Part shown: positions 11,162 to 22,179 of the stretch, in pieces | How the letters are laid out: each line of letters opens with the position of its first letter | Position numbering within the stretch: position 1 is the stretch's first letter | Assembly (NCBI GenBank): GCA_030512335.1 | Contig: JAULSU010000003.1 | Location: 2,852,001-2,916,000 of the forward strand | Length of the DNA: 64,000 nt | Direction: 5' to 3' | Origin: Immersiella caudata | Lineage: Eukaryota; Ascomycota; Sordariomycetes; Sordariales; Lasiosphaeriaceae | Position numbers and translations under genes: made by a program | The notes under the pieces: generated by a model | The model's database searches: none | The model's input: the letters and a program-made list of their open reading frames with translations, nothing else | Told to the model about the DNA's origin: nothing

Positions 11162-12766
11162 CTACCAATGCGAGCTTCGCTTCTTGTGGACCTTCTTCCT
11201 CTCTTCCTCCTTCCTTGGCTTTGATGATGGGCTCTGCAGGGCGTTGAGGTGAGCAGCGATATGCGTCGCCGCCACCGTACCAGGTCCATTCCACAGAGTA
11301 TTGAGCGTGGAGCAATGGAACGGCCCATTGTTAGATGGGGGGCTTGGCCTTCCCGACGGCCCGGCGCTCAGAGGCCGAGGCGGCAATGCCGGTGGAGCAC
11401 CCCACGGCCCGGGCCCAAGACCACCGCTCTGCTTTGGAGGTTTGTAATATTGCTGCGTCGGGGGGCCTTGATACCCACTTGGCGGCGGGGGGTAGAACTG
11501 CGGAGGCGGAGGAGCGGCACTTGCACTCGAGTTCGCTGGGCGTGGCGGCAGCGGCGGCAGCTCCTGACCCTCAACACCATACTTCTTCCGCAAACGCTCC
11601 GTCTCCTTTGCAACTTCCGCGTCCCGCCGGCGCCGCTCCTTCTCCTCCTCATCCAACATCTTCTTAATCCGCTTCTGCTCCGCTTTCTCCCTCTTCTCCC
11701 GCTCCCGCTCTTCCCGCTCCACCATCGCCTGCAACCTCCTCGTCTCTGCATCAACCCCACCCCCTGGTGTCGCACTCATCACCGCCGTAGTGGCTGGCTT
11801 CTGCCCATCTCCCGGCCTCACCGCAGGCTTCGCCGCCCCATTCCCAGTCGTACCCATCCCGCCTCCGCTCCCACTTCCACTCCCACCCGCGGGCTTCCCA
11901 ATCGCCCCCGACATCGTCGGTCCCGCAGCCACCACCGTGGGCGCATCCGCGAACGTAACAGTCGGCCTCGAATTCTTCCTCCTTGCCGCCGCCCCCTCCC
12001 CAGAAATATTGAACACATCCCTCGCCGGGGCGACCCACAAATCCTTAATCACCTCCGCCGCCAGAACCAACACCACCTCCAATCCCTTCCTATCCTCCAC
12101 CTCCACCCTGTGCAGATTCGGCTCGTAGACCGTCAGTGCCGAATCCCTCCCCGCTTTGAACATGGCTACCGTGATATCCGGCTCTTTATTCTTCCTCCCG
12201 CCCAAGCTAGTCCCCGACATGTAGCACGTCATTTCCTTGGACAGCCTCCCCTCCCGTTTCCACCGGAACATTACCCGGGGTACCAAATCCGGCGCCGGCT
12301 GCGCGGCCTGGTCTTTATCGATTTCGCTCCCCGATGGCTGCCGGAAGGTCTGAACGGGCAGCTCAAACTCCCAAGAGTCGCTCTTGGCAAAACCACCGGG
12401 TACCAGTTTTACAGATACTGACTGGTCGGGGTTGTAGAGACTGATGGTGAACTCCCCTGGCAACGTTGCAGTCGCGGGCGGGGCAGGCGCGTTGGACGCC
12501 TGCTGGGCGCGGATTTCGGCGGCGGAGAGGGTAGGTTGGACCCATTCAGGCTCGACGAGGACTTCGCCGTAGATGACGGAAGGTGTGACGGGGTCGGTGA
12601 GGGCGACGGCGTAGCGATTGCGGGAGGCGGGGAGCGCGGGGTCGGCGCGGCGGAAGAGGTATTCTGCTGCCGGGTCTGTGCCATTTTGTGTGAAGTAGAG
12701 GATGGACGAGAGGGGGTTGTCGGTGGAGGGTTTGAATCGGAAGGTGGGTAGGTTGTCGTCTAGCAT
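11162..12766 (-). CDS. Conserved fungal protein of unknown function
   Basis: A single uninterrupted frame gives 534 residues starting MLDDNLPTFRFKPSTDNPLS. The first 270 residues look like a globular beta-rich domain (YAVALTDPVTPSVIYGEVLV, FTISLYNPDQSVSVKLVPGG, PRVMFRWKREGRLSKEMTCY). They are followed by a Gly/Ala/Pro linker, a highly charged helical segment (about 345-405, RRLQAMVEREEREREKREKA) probably forming a coiled coil, a Pro-rich tract (PPPPQFYPPPPSGYQGPP) and a basic tail ending KKVHKKRSSHW. I recognise the arrangement as typical of uncharacterised proteins of filamentous ascomycetes but cannot name the gene. The Pro-rich part could bind SH3 or WW domains; that is inference. A small intron near the 3' end cannot be excluded. 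Confidence 0.8.
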   Translation of the reverse strand: MLDDNLPTFRFKPSTDNPLSSILYFTQNGTDPAAEYLFRRADPALPASRNRYAVALTDPVTPSVIYGEVLVEPEWVQPTLSAAEIRAQQASNAPAPPATATLPGEFTISLYNPDQSVSVKLVPGGFAKSDSWEFELPVQTFRQPSGSEIDKDQAAQPAPDLVPRVMFRWKREGRLSKEMTCYMSGTSLGGRKNKEPDITVAMFKAGRDSALTVYEPNLHRVEVEDRKGLEVVLVLAAEVIKDLWVAPARDVFNISGEGAAARRKNSRPTVTFADAPTVVAAGPTMSGAIGKPAGGSGSGSGGGMGTTGNGAAKPAVRPGDGQKPATTAVMSATPGGGVDAETRRLQAMVEREEREREKREKAEQKRIKKMLDEEEKERRRRDAEVAKETERLRKKYGVEGQELPPLPPRPANSSASAAPPPPQFYPPPPSGYQGPPTQQYYKPPKQSGGLGPGPWGAPPALPPRPLSAGPSGRPSPPSNNGPFHCSTLNTLWNGPGTVAATHIAAHLNALQSPSSKPRKEEERKKVHKKRSSHW

Positions 12767-13478
12767 GGTGGCGGCGTGGACCCAGGCAGATAAAAAGGGT
12801 TTTTGGTGTTGTTTCTTTGATTCTTTGAAGACGTGTTGCGCGGTTGTGATAATCTACCTCAGATTAAGGCGGGTGAAGCAGCGGAGTAGACAAGCTTGTT
12901 ACGGGAACTTGGCATGGAGAAAGATGCGCGCGCATGTCATACTACCTAAGAACAGAAAGAAAAATGTTTGAAGTGAAAGAGTCAGGCGCTGGTAGAAGGT
13001 GTCAGCTCTTGGGCACGAGGCTGAGCGTCAGATGGAATACCCTTGCATTGGTGGGGGAGGGCGAAGGAGCGGCGCCGACCCGCTGTTGCAGCAGGGAGGG
13101 CGCCGAAGAAGCAGACGTCAGCGACTCGCCAGCCAAGTGCTAAGCCACACCCATACGTACCTGATTGGGCTGGACCTGTATTAGAACATCCGACCAATGG
13201 CACAGGCATATGTAACTTTCAAGAGTGTGAGGTTGGCAGCGATTCCATTCCTCGCTTCGGCAACGCAATCAATCCCTCACAGGGGACAAAGCAAGCAGTC
13301 TCTTCAAACCACAGAGCCCTTCGTACGATGCTTGGCAGTGATTGGCCATTCCATGGTCCGTTTACCGACGCCGTAACGCCGTGCCCGTAACGCCGTTCCC
13401 ATCCGCTGGGAAGCCCACAAGGGCAGACCCAAGTTACAAGGGCACATCTTGATTTACCGTACAAGAGACAAAAAACCG
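12767..13478. other. Intergenic upstream of 11162-12766 gene
   Basis: Promoter of the minus-strand gene ending at 12766 and 3' side of the exchanger gene starting at 13479. No structured element or coding exon was seen. Confidence 0.45.
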
Positions 13479-15733
13479 CTAATGAGGACCACCACTCCCA
13501 CCGCCATTACCTCTACCTCCTCCATCCAGCAACAGCTTCGGTTTGATGAAATCCTCATCCAGCTGCCTGAACAAAGCCGAGGGGTCTTCCGCACTGAAAA
13601 GCTGGCGAATAGCGGACGTTGCCGTAAGGGGCTGACCAAAGATCTCCCCAGTCCTGCCATGATTCCCATGCTGACCACTGGTGCCTGCCCCTGTATCGTT
13701 CCCAGCATCCACAGCGACCCCCGATGGCATTGGACTTGATCTCCTTCTTGGCGCTGGTGGCGGAAGGTCGGATGTGTCGATGTCGCTTCCAAAGTCCGAG
13801 TCTGTGTTACTGCCTAGCGTGCCCAGAAGTTCCGACCTTTCGAATTCATCGCCGATCTTCGTCCCCTTGCGGCTCCCGTTTGATGGCCGCGTGGCGGGGT
13901 TTGGCGACCTGTGTCCTGATGCCCACCCATTCCGGTCGCCCTCCTCGCCCCGGTCGCTGCTCGAGCCCACATTGTTCAGGGGTAGCACCGATCCCCGGTT
14001 GCGGCTGTTGTACCCAATGCCTGCGCCGGAGCGCTTGACGTAGGCTCCACCAGAGATGCCCTCGATGTCAAATTCGTCATCTGAGTCGATTTCTTCCACC
14101 ACACCGGTACGAATCTCCAATATTTCGAGCATCCGTGCAGTAGTGCCGCCGAATATGATGACCGTCAAGACCACCACAACAAGCACAGTTGCCATCAACG
14201 CATACTTCTCCTTGGCGGTAAACAGCGCGGCAAGGGCAACGCCTACCGCTCCGCGTAAGCCCGCCCAAAATAGCATGGCTTGGTAGTTGTATGGAAGCTC
14301 CTCTGCGGCCTCCCTCCCGGTGCGACGTGCTCGATATCGAATGAACCAGTTGATAAGCCGCGACAAAGGGAAGACTGCCATCCACCGTGCGACGCAGACC
14401 GCGAGGACCGTGACGATGATGAGGAGGGGTTGATATACGAGATTCTTCTCTGTGAACAGGGACAAGCCTAGGTAGATAAAGATGAAGTTCTCAGACAGTT
14501 GAGCAAGGACCTGGAATAGGTACTTGGTTGTGAGCTGGGTCCGACGTGACATGTTGAAGTAAGCATAGTGCTTGAGTGCAATTCCACAAAACAGCAGCGA
14601 CACAATACCTGTTCAAGAGTCAACAATGTTCATAATATATAGCCTTTCCGATGAAACCTACCGGACATATGAACTGCCTGGGAGAAGAAGTACGTTGCGT
14701 AGGCGATCAACACGATCAGGCAGCTCTCCATCTTCGGGAACCGTCTGATGTATGTGTATTTCAGCCCGAGGGCAGTCGCAACTCCAACAAGACACCCAAT
14801 GGCCAAGCTACCAAAGAACTCGGACAAAAAGAACCAGATTCCGTGAAAAAGGCTCCAAATCCCAATTTTGCCTGGACCTCCAGCGTGTTGAGCAGACTCG
14901 AAGATAACGATAGCGACGGCATCATTGAGAATAGACTCGCCAAAGATGATAGTATACAGCTTAGGGTCCACTTTGAAGGAGTTGAAGATGGCGAGAATCG
15001 TAACCGGATCTGTTGCCGAGAGTGTTGCGCCAACCGAGATAGCGTCGATCCAAGAAACATCCAAGCCCTCTAGCGGAATCCTCGTATAAAGCCACAGCAG
15101 TACACCAATGACGACTGCCGAAATAAAAGTTCCGGCGAAGGCAAAAGTCAAAATCGTGCCGATATTTCGAAAGAAGTTGGCTTGGTGAAGCTCATAACCG
15201 GAGGATAGGATGATAGGCGGGAGGAGAACATTGAAGAAGATTTGGTAGTCGAAGCTGATGAGGTCTCGGATGGAATCGCCGCCGGTAATTCGGAGGATAA
15301 GGCCAACAGTCATACCTGGGGGTGAATACGACGGTCAACCCGGAGAACAGCAGAGGGATGAGCGGAGCAATCGCACCTGCGAAGATGGATATGACGGTCT
15401 CGTGTATCGCCGTGACCTTCTTCTGCTGCATAATGTAGCTAGTGAAAAACGCTACAATAAGCAGCATAATGGAGATAAAGAGCGCCCATGATGCGTTGAT
15501 CTCTTGGTTGGCGGGAGGGTCAGGGTCTGCGACATTGAGTTAGCTGTCGTGAACTTGACCTGGCGAGCGGCGCGAAGAACGGAAAAGGGCGGTTTACCAC
15601 CTGGATCTGACTCCACTCGTTCTGTAGCAATTCAAGATCAGTCACTATGCACTATGTAAACACCTCGCAATGCCAGGCGGGTAGACGAACTTGCGAGCTC
15701 CCTAGCGGAGCGTAGGAGCGTCTCCGAAAGCAT
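13479..15733 (-). CDS. NHX1: Endosomal Na+(K+)/H+ exchanger, Nhx1/NHE type
   Basis: Five exons on the minus strand, 15733-15664, 15621-15601, 15526-15377, 15315-14662 and 14608-13479, encode 674 residues. Exon 2 is only 21 nt; all junctions are GT-AG and keep one frame. About twelve hydrophobic segments carry the exchanger signatures: YQIFFNVLLPPIIL (amiloride-site region), SATDPVTILAIF and FGESILNDAVAIVIFES, whose Asn-Asp pair (about residues 211-212) is central to cation exchange. The region AMLFWAGLRGAVGVALA is also typical. A hydrophilic, Ser/Gly-rich cytosolic tail of some 200 residues follows. Yeast Nhx1 acts in late endosomes, exchanging Na+ or K+ for luminal protons in salt tolerance and vesicle trafficking. 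The family is clear; the first two small exons are less certain than the rest. Confidence 0.9.
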
Positions 15734-17389
15734 GGTCAAGGTGATCTGGAGGGGCTAAGTTGGGGATGCGAAGCGACAGGCAGCGGTTAGGTGCCCAGCG
15801 GAGAGCGGCGGCGTAAGCGGCGAGAACACATCAACAGAGCACTGAAGTTTACCAGTCGACGGGCATGCGATGCTGGCGCGCAAATCTCATAGCGACAGAG
15901 TAATGCGCCAAGTTACAAACAAACCTAGGTAACGTTCGAGAAATCGACAGCTTTGCATTGTGGTGGTTGGCTTGTGCCACAAGGTAACAGCCCCACAAGA
16001 CAGCATCGGCGGCCAATCCCCGGGCCGGTTAGCATCCAGGGACGCGGCGCGAGCGCCAGGCTGACGCAAGCACACAGGAACACTCCAACGACCCCCACTT
16101 TGTTCTGCTCCCCACCGAATTCAACATCGCGGGGGCGCCAGGGACAGGTTCACAGGCTCGAGACAGGTTTCAGAAACCATCGTACATACGGACTATTGTG
16201 GATTTGGATGTTTTGAGACTCCCGAAGGATGGAAACGTTCGTGCACGCGATCGCTATGTCCGGCTCAACCTCGCCGCTGCCTTCCAGGGAGCAAGCCGAG
16301 CTCCGGATTCTCTGCCTCATCACCTTGTCAGTGGTTGTCTCACTCAGCCGACCGCATCACCAGGGGCAAGTTGACAGAGAGCTCAGGTCTTACTGGTGCA
16401 AAGATATGCGTAGGTTGAAGTCCTCTCCCGGTAAACTCGGTGTGGCATCCTCTTAAGGTCAGCAACGCTTCATTCCAGACTCTTCAGCTGCCAAGTATTA
16501 GCTTCAGCTGTGCTCGAGACACGAGTGCCTTATGTCTGAGACCAAGATTCGATTCGGGAAGGCTCGAAAACATTGTTGACTATCTAAAATATCTCAATGC
16601 CGACCATAAAAGGCACGAGATATCACTTGGGTAGAAAAAGACCTTTCTGGCCAGGCGTTAAGCCCATGGACCTGAGAGCTTCAAGGACTTGGCTTGACAC
16701 AGTGTTAGAAGCGGAAACGACCCTGGGCGTTTTCCCCGCAAACCCACCATCACAACGTCGCCACTTCCGCGCACTGTCTACCCGCTCAAAGCCGTGTCGC
16801 AACCCGGCCCTTCCCTGCTGGTCAACTCGTAACGTTTCGTAGCTCGTCATTCGTCACGAACCTGCAAACAGACGACCTAGACTGGCTTGACTGGCACACT
16901 GCATTTTGGTACTGATCGATATCTCCTGCGCCTAGTCTTCCTAGCCGAGGCGACGGTGGTACATCTAGCCTTGCTCAATTTGGTGGTCTAAAGAGTCTGG
17001 CCCGCCCCTCAAATCCCCTTCCGCAATCGCACGATCTCGTCTCGTGGCAGCCTTTGACTCGACCTTGTGACGTCGCAACACGAAAGCGTCCCGTAGGCTG
17101 GTTTCCGATCGCTTCTATCGCTTTTCGTCCCAAATAGCACCCACGAGACATATTGCAACTAGCAACATTGATTGAGCTCGCCCTATCCATCTCGCGACAG
17201 GTCGTCCTGACGCCCACAAGCTCAGCGCTGGGAAAGCAGTCCCAGGTATGAATTGCTAGGCCGCCGAAAGGTCCGACGCCCACCGAAAACTCGAAAATTC
17301 GTCGGCCCAAAGGTCCCGACCGTCAGCAATCCGCCCGTCGCAAGAGGCTGACAAGAGACGCCGAGCGCGCCGACTTCATTGCTATCCGC
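15734..17389. other. Intergenic between divergent NHX1 and sugar transporter genes
   Basis: The two genes are transcribed away from each other, so this 1.65 kb likely serves as a shared upstream region. The last few hundred bases before 17390 are rich in short C-rich and CG motifs, as in fungal leaders. Nothing coding or repetitive was supported. Confidence 0.45.
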
Positions 17390-19540
17390 ATGACGTCGTC
17401 GTTAGCAGATCTTCCGAATCGGGGCAGCCCCGCTGGCGACGAGAGCCAAAAGCCATCGAAAGCAAACCGCAAGCGACCCGCTCCGCTCACCGAAACTTCA
17501 TCGCGGGATCAATCCACGGACCGCGCAGACGGGTTGCGGAACGGCCTAGATTCAAACGAACAGTCGCCGCTGCTCTCCCCGGCGTCAAATGAGGACGATG
17601 GCTTCCTCAGGGGCCCCGCGGCAACCCACAGCGTTGACGACCACCAGGTGACCAAAAGTGTATGGTGGCTTATCCTCTTGACCATCGGCATAGGCGGTCT
17701 ACAGATTGCTTGGTCTGTTGAGATGTCCAACGGTAGTCCTTACCTCCTGTCTCTGGGCATCTCCAAGTCCGTGATGGCCCTTGTCTGGATTGCTGGTCCA
17801 CTTTCAGGGACTCTTGTCCAGCCGTACGTCGGTATGCTGAGCGACAACTGCCGAATTCCCTGGGGAAAGCGCAAGCCGTTCATGCTTGGTGGCAGCGTTG
17901 CAACAATCGTATCACTGCTGTTCCTGGCTTGGACTAAAGAGATTGTCAGCGGCTTTTTCAGTGTCCTTGGGGTCGGTCCGGAGACGGCATTCGTCAAGTA
18001 CGCCGTCATCGTCACGGCTGTCCTGTGGGTATATATCCTGGACTTTGCTATCAATACGGGTACGCCTAACTCATGTGGCTTGACTGCCTGCACTTATCAC
18101 TGCTCGAGGCTAACCCAGGCTCACAGTCCAAGCCTCCATTCGAGCCTTCATCGTTGACTGCGCACCCACACACCAACAAGGTACAATACGCTCAATCCTA
18201 TCGTTTTGTTGAGCGGCTACTGATACTCGTTCTTAGAGGCCGCGAATGCTATGGCAAGTAGGTTTGTTGGCATCGGAAGCATCACTGGCTACTTGGCTGG
18301 CTATGTGAAGCTCTCAACCTACTTCTGGTGGCTTGGAGACACCCAGTTCAAGGGCCTCTGCGGTATTGCCAGTCTCATTCTGGCTGCCACCGTTCTGCTC
18401 TCATGCCTCACTATTCGGGAGAGAGATCCCCGGCTAGAAGGGCCGCCTTCAAAGGATCAGCCTGGGGTGCTGTCATTCTTTCGCAAAGTTTTCACCTCTA
18501 TCAAGCGGCTCCCGCCTCAAACGAAGAAAGTCTGCCAAGTGCAGTTTTGCGCGTGGATTGGCTTCTTTCCGATGCTGTTCTACACATCAGCCTATATTGG
18601 AGAGCTTTACGCCGAGCCATTCCTCGCGGAGAACCCCAATATGACCCCTGAACAGCTCGACGAGCTGTATGAGACGGCAACCCAGGTTGGAACATTCGCA
18701 CTGCTTATCTGGTCCATTACTGGCCTCGCGACGAATGTTTTCCTCCCCTTCTTCATCGCGCCGACCTACGATGGCCCACCGGTCGCCGGCGAGGGCAGTG
18801 GGCAGCCTTCGAATGTTAAGGACTTCGAGGAGGATCAGATATCGTGGTTGGACTACCTAGTAATTCCCGGCTTCACGTTGCGTCGCGCCTGGATGCTGGG
18901 GCAGATCCTCTTCACCTGCAGCATGCTTTGCACGGTTTTCGTCCGTACCGTCACGACTGCCACGGTTCTCATCGGCCTTGTCGGCATCACTTGGGCAATT
19001 ACTCTCTGGGCGCCATGGGCTATCATCAGCGCCGAGATTTCTCGCCGGGAAGAAGCGCGTCGTCTCCAGCGACAACACACCATTGGCCCAGACGGAGGCC
19101 CTGTCGCGTCCCTTGACGGGTACTCCTCTGACGAGAACCGCGAGCGTAGCCTAGACGCAGATGACGAGGCTGACCAAGCAGGAGTGATTCTGGGGATTCA
19201 TAACATGGCCATTGCCGCCCCCCAGATCATCGCCACGTTGGTAAGCAGCGTCATCTTCAGCATCTTCCAAAAGCCTAGGAACGAGCCGGGCGATCACAGC
19301 ATTGCGATCGTTCTCGCCCTTGGGGGGCTGACCGTCTTCATCTCGGTCTTCTTCATCTACTCCATCAACGATGACCCGGACGTACCCGTGGATTCCATGA
19401 GCGCTATCGAGGATGGCGAAGCTAGCACACGCCCCTCCACCAGCCACAGTCGCAGTCGCTCCTTCGAGCAGCTCCCCCGCGCCAGCCTTGAACGAGCGAC
19501 CCTGGTTAGAAACAAGAGCTTCAGCGGTGCCGAGTATTGA
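17390..19540 (+). CDS. Sucrose/alpha-glucoside:H+ symporter, GPH/MFS family
   Basis: Three exons, 17390-18059, 18127-18180 and 18237-19540, code for 675 residues. The 54-nt middle exon restores a membrane helix (SIRAFIVDCAPTHQQ). After a hydrophilic N-terminus of about 90 residues there are some twelve membrane segments. Residues around 140-165 carry the loop motif LVQPYVGMLSDNCRIPWGKR, the hallmark of plant and fungal sucrose transporters of the glycoside-pentoside-hexuronide group. A large central cytosolic loop contains GPPSKDQPGVLSFFRKVF, and the C-terminus is Ser/Arg-rich. Related fungal proteins import sucrose, maltose or other alpha-glucosides with protons across the plasma membrane. 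The exact substrate cannot be read from sequence. Start choice rests on the first in-frame ATG after a stop-containing leader. Confidence 0.88.
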
Positions 19541-20352
19541 GGGGCTTGGCGGCCTCAGCTGTCCGCTGCTGGGCGTGTATATACTGTGCTGGATGATCGC
19601 AAGCAGCCCTTAATTCGCCTTGTCAGGAAGGACGTGGGCATTGTTTCAAGGATACCTTGCATTGCATGGGCCTGCAGACACATTGGTTTGATGGGAGTTT
19701 GCTTGGACAGTCTGTTGGATGCACAGTGGGCATCTTGGGATTTCTCACCTTAACCCAGGTTCTCGTTTGCTTTTCATTTTTAATATTTTTCATATGTTTC
19801 CAGACTTGGTGTCCGGGCAACCATCATCAACTCGCCGGGTGAGCTCCTCTATCATGTCATTGTATTTGAGGCAATTTATGATCAGTCCCTCGCCAGTCGA
19901 GGAGCATGTCTTGTTTTTCTGGCCCCGTTGCGGCTAACATCCGGTTACCTGATTGCCCCAACCCGCTCTAGAGCCAATCACGAAGACCTGCAGGGCTCTT
20001 TGTCACCGAAAGTATGTTGAGGATCATGGCCGTCGGTATCATGGCCGCTGCGGGCTGAGAATGGACACACCAATTTTTGTAGCACACAGGTCACTCGTCG
20101 CCCCCAATGACCTTTGGGAGACGTCAAAGCTCGACAAGGTGGTGTTGGCTTGGATGAAAGCTTGACCGCTAACCTGGTTTGCTTGGCAGCCGAGGCCCCG
20201 TTTTTCTGGGGTGTTTAGATCCGAAGCACGTTCAAGTTTGTTGAGCTGGGGTGTGACGCGTATATATCTGAACCGTCAGCCCAGAAATCACAACTGAATA
20301 CCCAATTGCATCGTGGACTCATGGTTCCGTGTTTCTCGAGAATAATACCAAC
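19541..20352. other. Intergenic between transporter and MAPEG genes
   Basis: Both neighbours are on the plus strand. The interval should contain the transporter 3' UTR and the MAPEG promoter. No further gene, RNA or repeat was seen. Confidence 0.45.
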
Positions 20353-20932
20353 ATGGCCTCTCTTCTCAGTCTCAATCTTTCCTACTACACGGCATGCCAT
20401 CTCGATGCACTCCTTGCCTCACACTCACCTCACATCTAACTGCCTTCCAGATCCCTGCCGCGTTCCTCGTAGCGTTCCTCCCCCATGCCTACGCTTCTAT
20501 CATTGCCGGAAAGAACTATGACCTCGCCAAGTCCGTCTTTCCCCTCACCTATACCTTTCCAGCCATCTAGATTCCCAATTCTAACCCTGCTACAGCCCCC
20601 GCAAAACCCTCACCCACGTCGAAAAGGACAACTCCCTCCCCAAGCCCATTCTCCGTCGCATCCAGCGCGGTGAAGCCGCCTCCGCCAACGGTCTCGAAAC
20701 AATTGGCATCTATGCTGCTGGCGTGGTAGCTGCTAATGTCGCCGGTGTGCCCAAGGACACGCTGAATTCCATGACGCTGGGGTACCTGGCGTCGAGGGTG
20801 GTATATAATTGGGTTTATGTGTTTGCGCAAGACAACTCGCGGGTCGCGCCGCTGAGGAGTCTGGTTTGGTTTGTGGGGGTGGGGCTTTTGACGGGGTTGT
20901 GGGTTAAGGCGGGCAATGCGTTGAACGTCTAG
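20353..20932 (+). CDS. MAPEG family membrane protein (microsomal GST-like)
   Basis: Exons 20353-20391, 20451-20530 and 20596-20932 encode 151 residues, the usual size of the family. The first intron begins with GC instead of GT. The protein has a hydrophobic N-terminal helix (IPAAFLVAFLPHAYA), a hydrophilic loop with NPRKTLTHVEKD, the region RRIQRGEAASANGLETIGIY that matches the conserved MAPEG segment with Arg, Glu and Asn, and further hydrophobic helices (AAGVVAANVAGV, LRSLVWFVGVGLLTGLWV). MAPEG proteins are small trimeric enzymes of the endoplasmic reticulum that use glutathione in detoxification or lipid metabolism. Fungal members of this subgroup are poorly characterised, so only the family is assigned. 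Confidence 0.85.
20392..20450 (+). other. GC-AG intron in the MAPEG gene
   Basis: This 59-nt intron starts GCATGC, has a CTAAC branch-like motif near 20436-20440 and ends CCAG. No GT dinucleotide occurs between the end of exon 1 and the in-frame stop inside the intron, and the only upstream GT in exon 1 would shift the frame. The GC donor is therefore needed to join NLSYYT to IPAAFLVAF. Confidence 0.75.
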
Positions 20933-22179
20933 GGTGGGGGGTTGGGGTCGGCCTGGTTGTGAAAGGAAGGGGGTTGTTGACGTGGTCAGGGTCGGTTGAG
21001 GTTGAAGCTAGGATGGTGTCGTGGTGTATATTTGTGAAGATGATATTGACCTTACACACAAGGTATACACGAATGGCACATTCCGATAAGGGTTCAGCTC
21101 AGGTTGTAAGCGGCTTCCTAGGGGTTTTCGTCCGGGTTCTAAACGAGGTTTACACGGGGTTTGCAAGACCTTTGTAAAGTTCCCCAAGAGTTCTTCAAGA
21201 TGTTGGATTATGGTTTAAGAAGCGGACGGTAGGTAGGAAGGTAGCTACCTACCTACCTTAGGTGAGGCGAGGTACCGACAGGCTCACGACACGTTGGCCT
21301 TGACCTGGATGTGGAGACTTGCTGTCTCCAGGGCTTGGATCTGTTCACACGGAGGGTTTTGTTTCTACCTAATCGGGCACCTTCCATTGAATCGTTCCTG
21401 CTTCCCGTCCACTCGCCTGAAATCATCCGATAATCCCCTTGGTTTGGCACATCGCTCGACTTCTTGACGTTATCTAAGGTACTCAAATGTTTTTTTTTTC
21501 TTCGATTCTCAGCTTCCCCCTCCCGTTCTCCAGCTTTTTGGACAAAGACCCAAGCCGAAAGCCCGGAATCATGGGGTTCACTCGCAAAGCTTCTCTCGAC
21601 ACGGCCCATCCCAAGTGAGAACAGGCTAAACAGCCGCAAAAGCTTACCCCGTCAATCAACACGGCGCTTTTTCTTATAACTCGGTCTTGGTCTCGCACCC
21701 TTTTTTTGTCCCTCATGAGGGGCCTAGTTCGGAGCCCTGTCGTCCGCAAATTGTAAAGCATGGAGACGCCCCCGTTGCGGTCCGTCCTCCCCCCCTTCCA
21801 GATTGCCGCCCGATCCCGCCATCTGGGGCCCATCTGGAGAAGAGGCATTCCTCACTTTGCTGGCTCTAATTGCCGTCGCTCCTGCTCCCTGTGGTAGTGG
21901 ACAGAGGTCTCTCATTAATTAACGGCTCAGGTCTAAAGCACCTTGATGCGCCCCGGATGGCAGGCCGGGATGGGCAATTTCTGGGAAGCGGGAAGCCACT
22001 CGGGCTTTTAGAGATGATGGAACGGCTCTGGACATATAAGTACTCGAGAGTGAGTTACCAGGTCACGATGAGCTTTTCCGTCCCTCTCTTCCTCTCCCTG
22101 CCCGCCTTGGTTTGACCGAATCTTGGGGCCACTCTTATTGCTGCACATAAGGTAGGTATTTACAGCTCTTCCGCTCATC
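20933..22179. other. Intergenic upstream of glucuronan lyase
   Basis: This 1.25 kb holds the MAPEG 3' UTR and the lyase promoter. It includes a TAGG/CCTA inverted repeat listed separately and a short T-run near 21488. No further coding sequence was supported. Confidence 0.45.
21228..21257. repeat. Inverted TAGG/CCTA repeat
   Basis: GGTAGGTAGG at 21228-21237 is the exact reverse complement of CCTACCTACC at 21248-21257. Between and overlapping them lies a perfect 12-bp palindrome, AGGTAGCTACCT, at 21239-21250. The segment could form a hairpin or be a dimeric protein-binding site; function is unknown. Confidence 0.7.
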
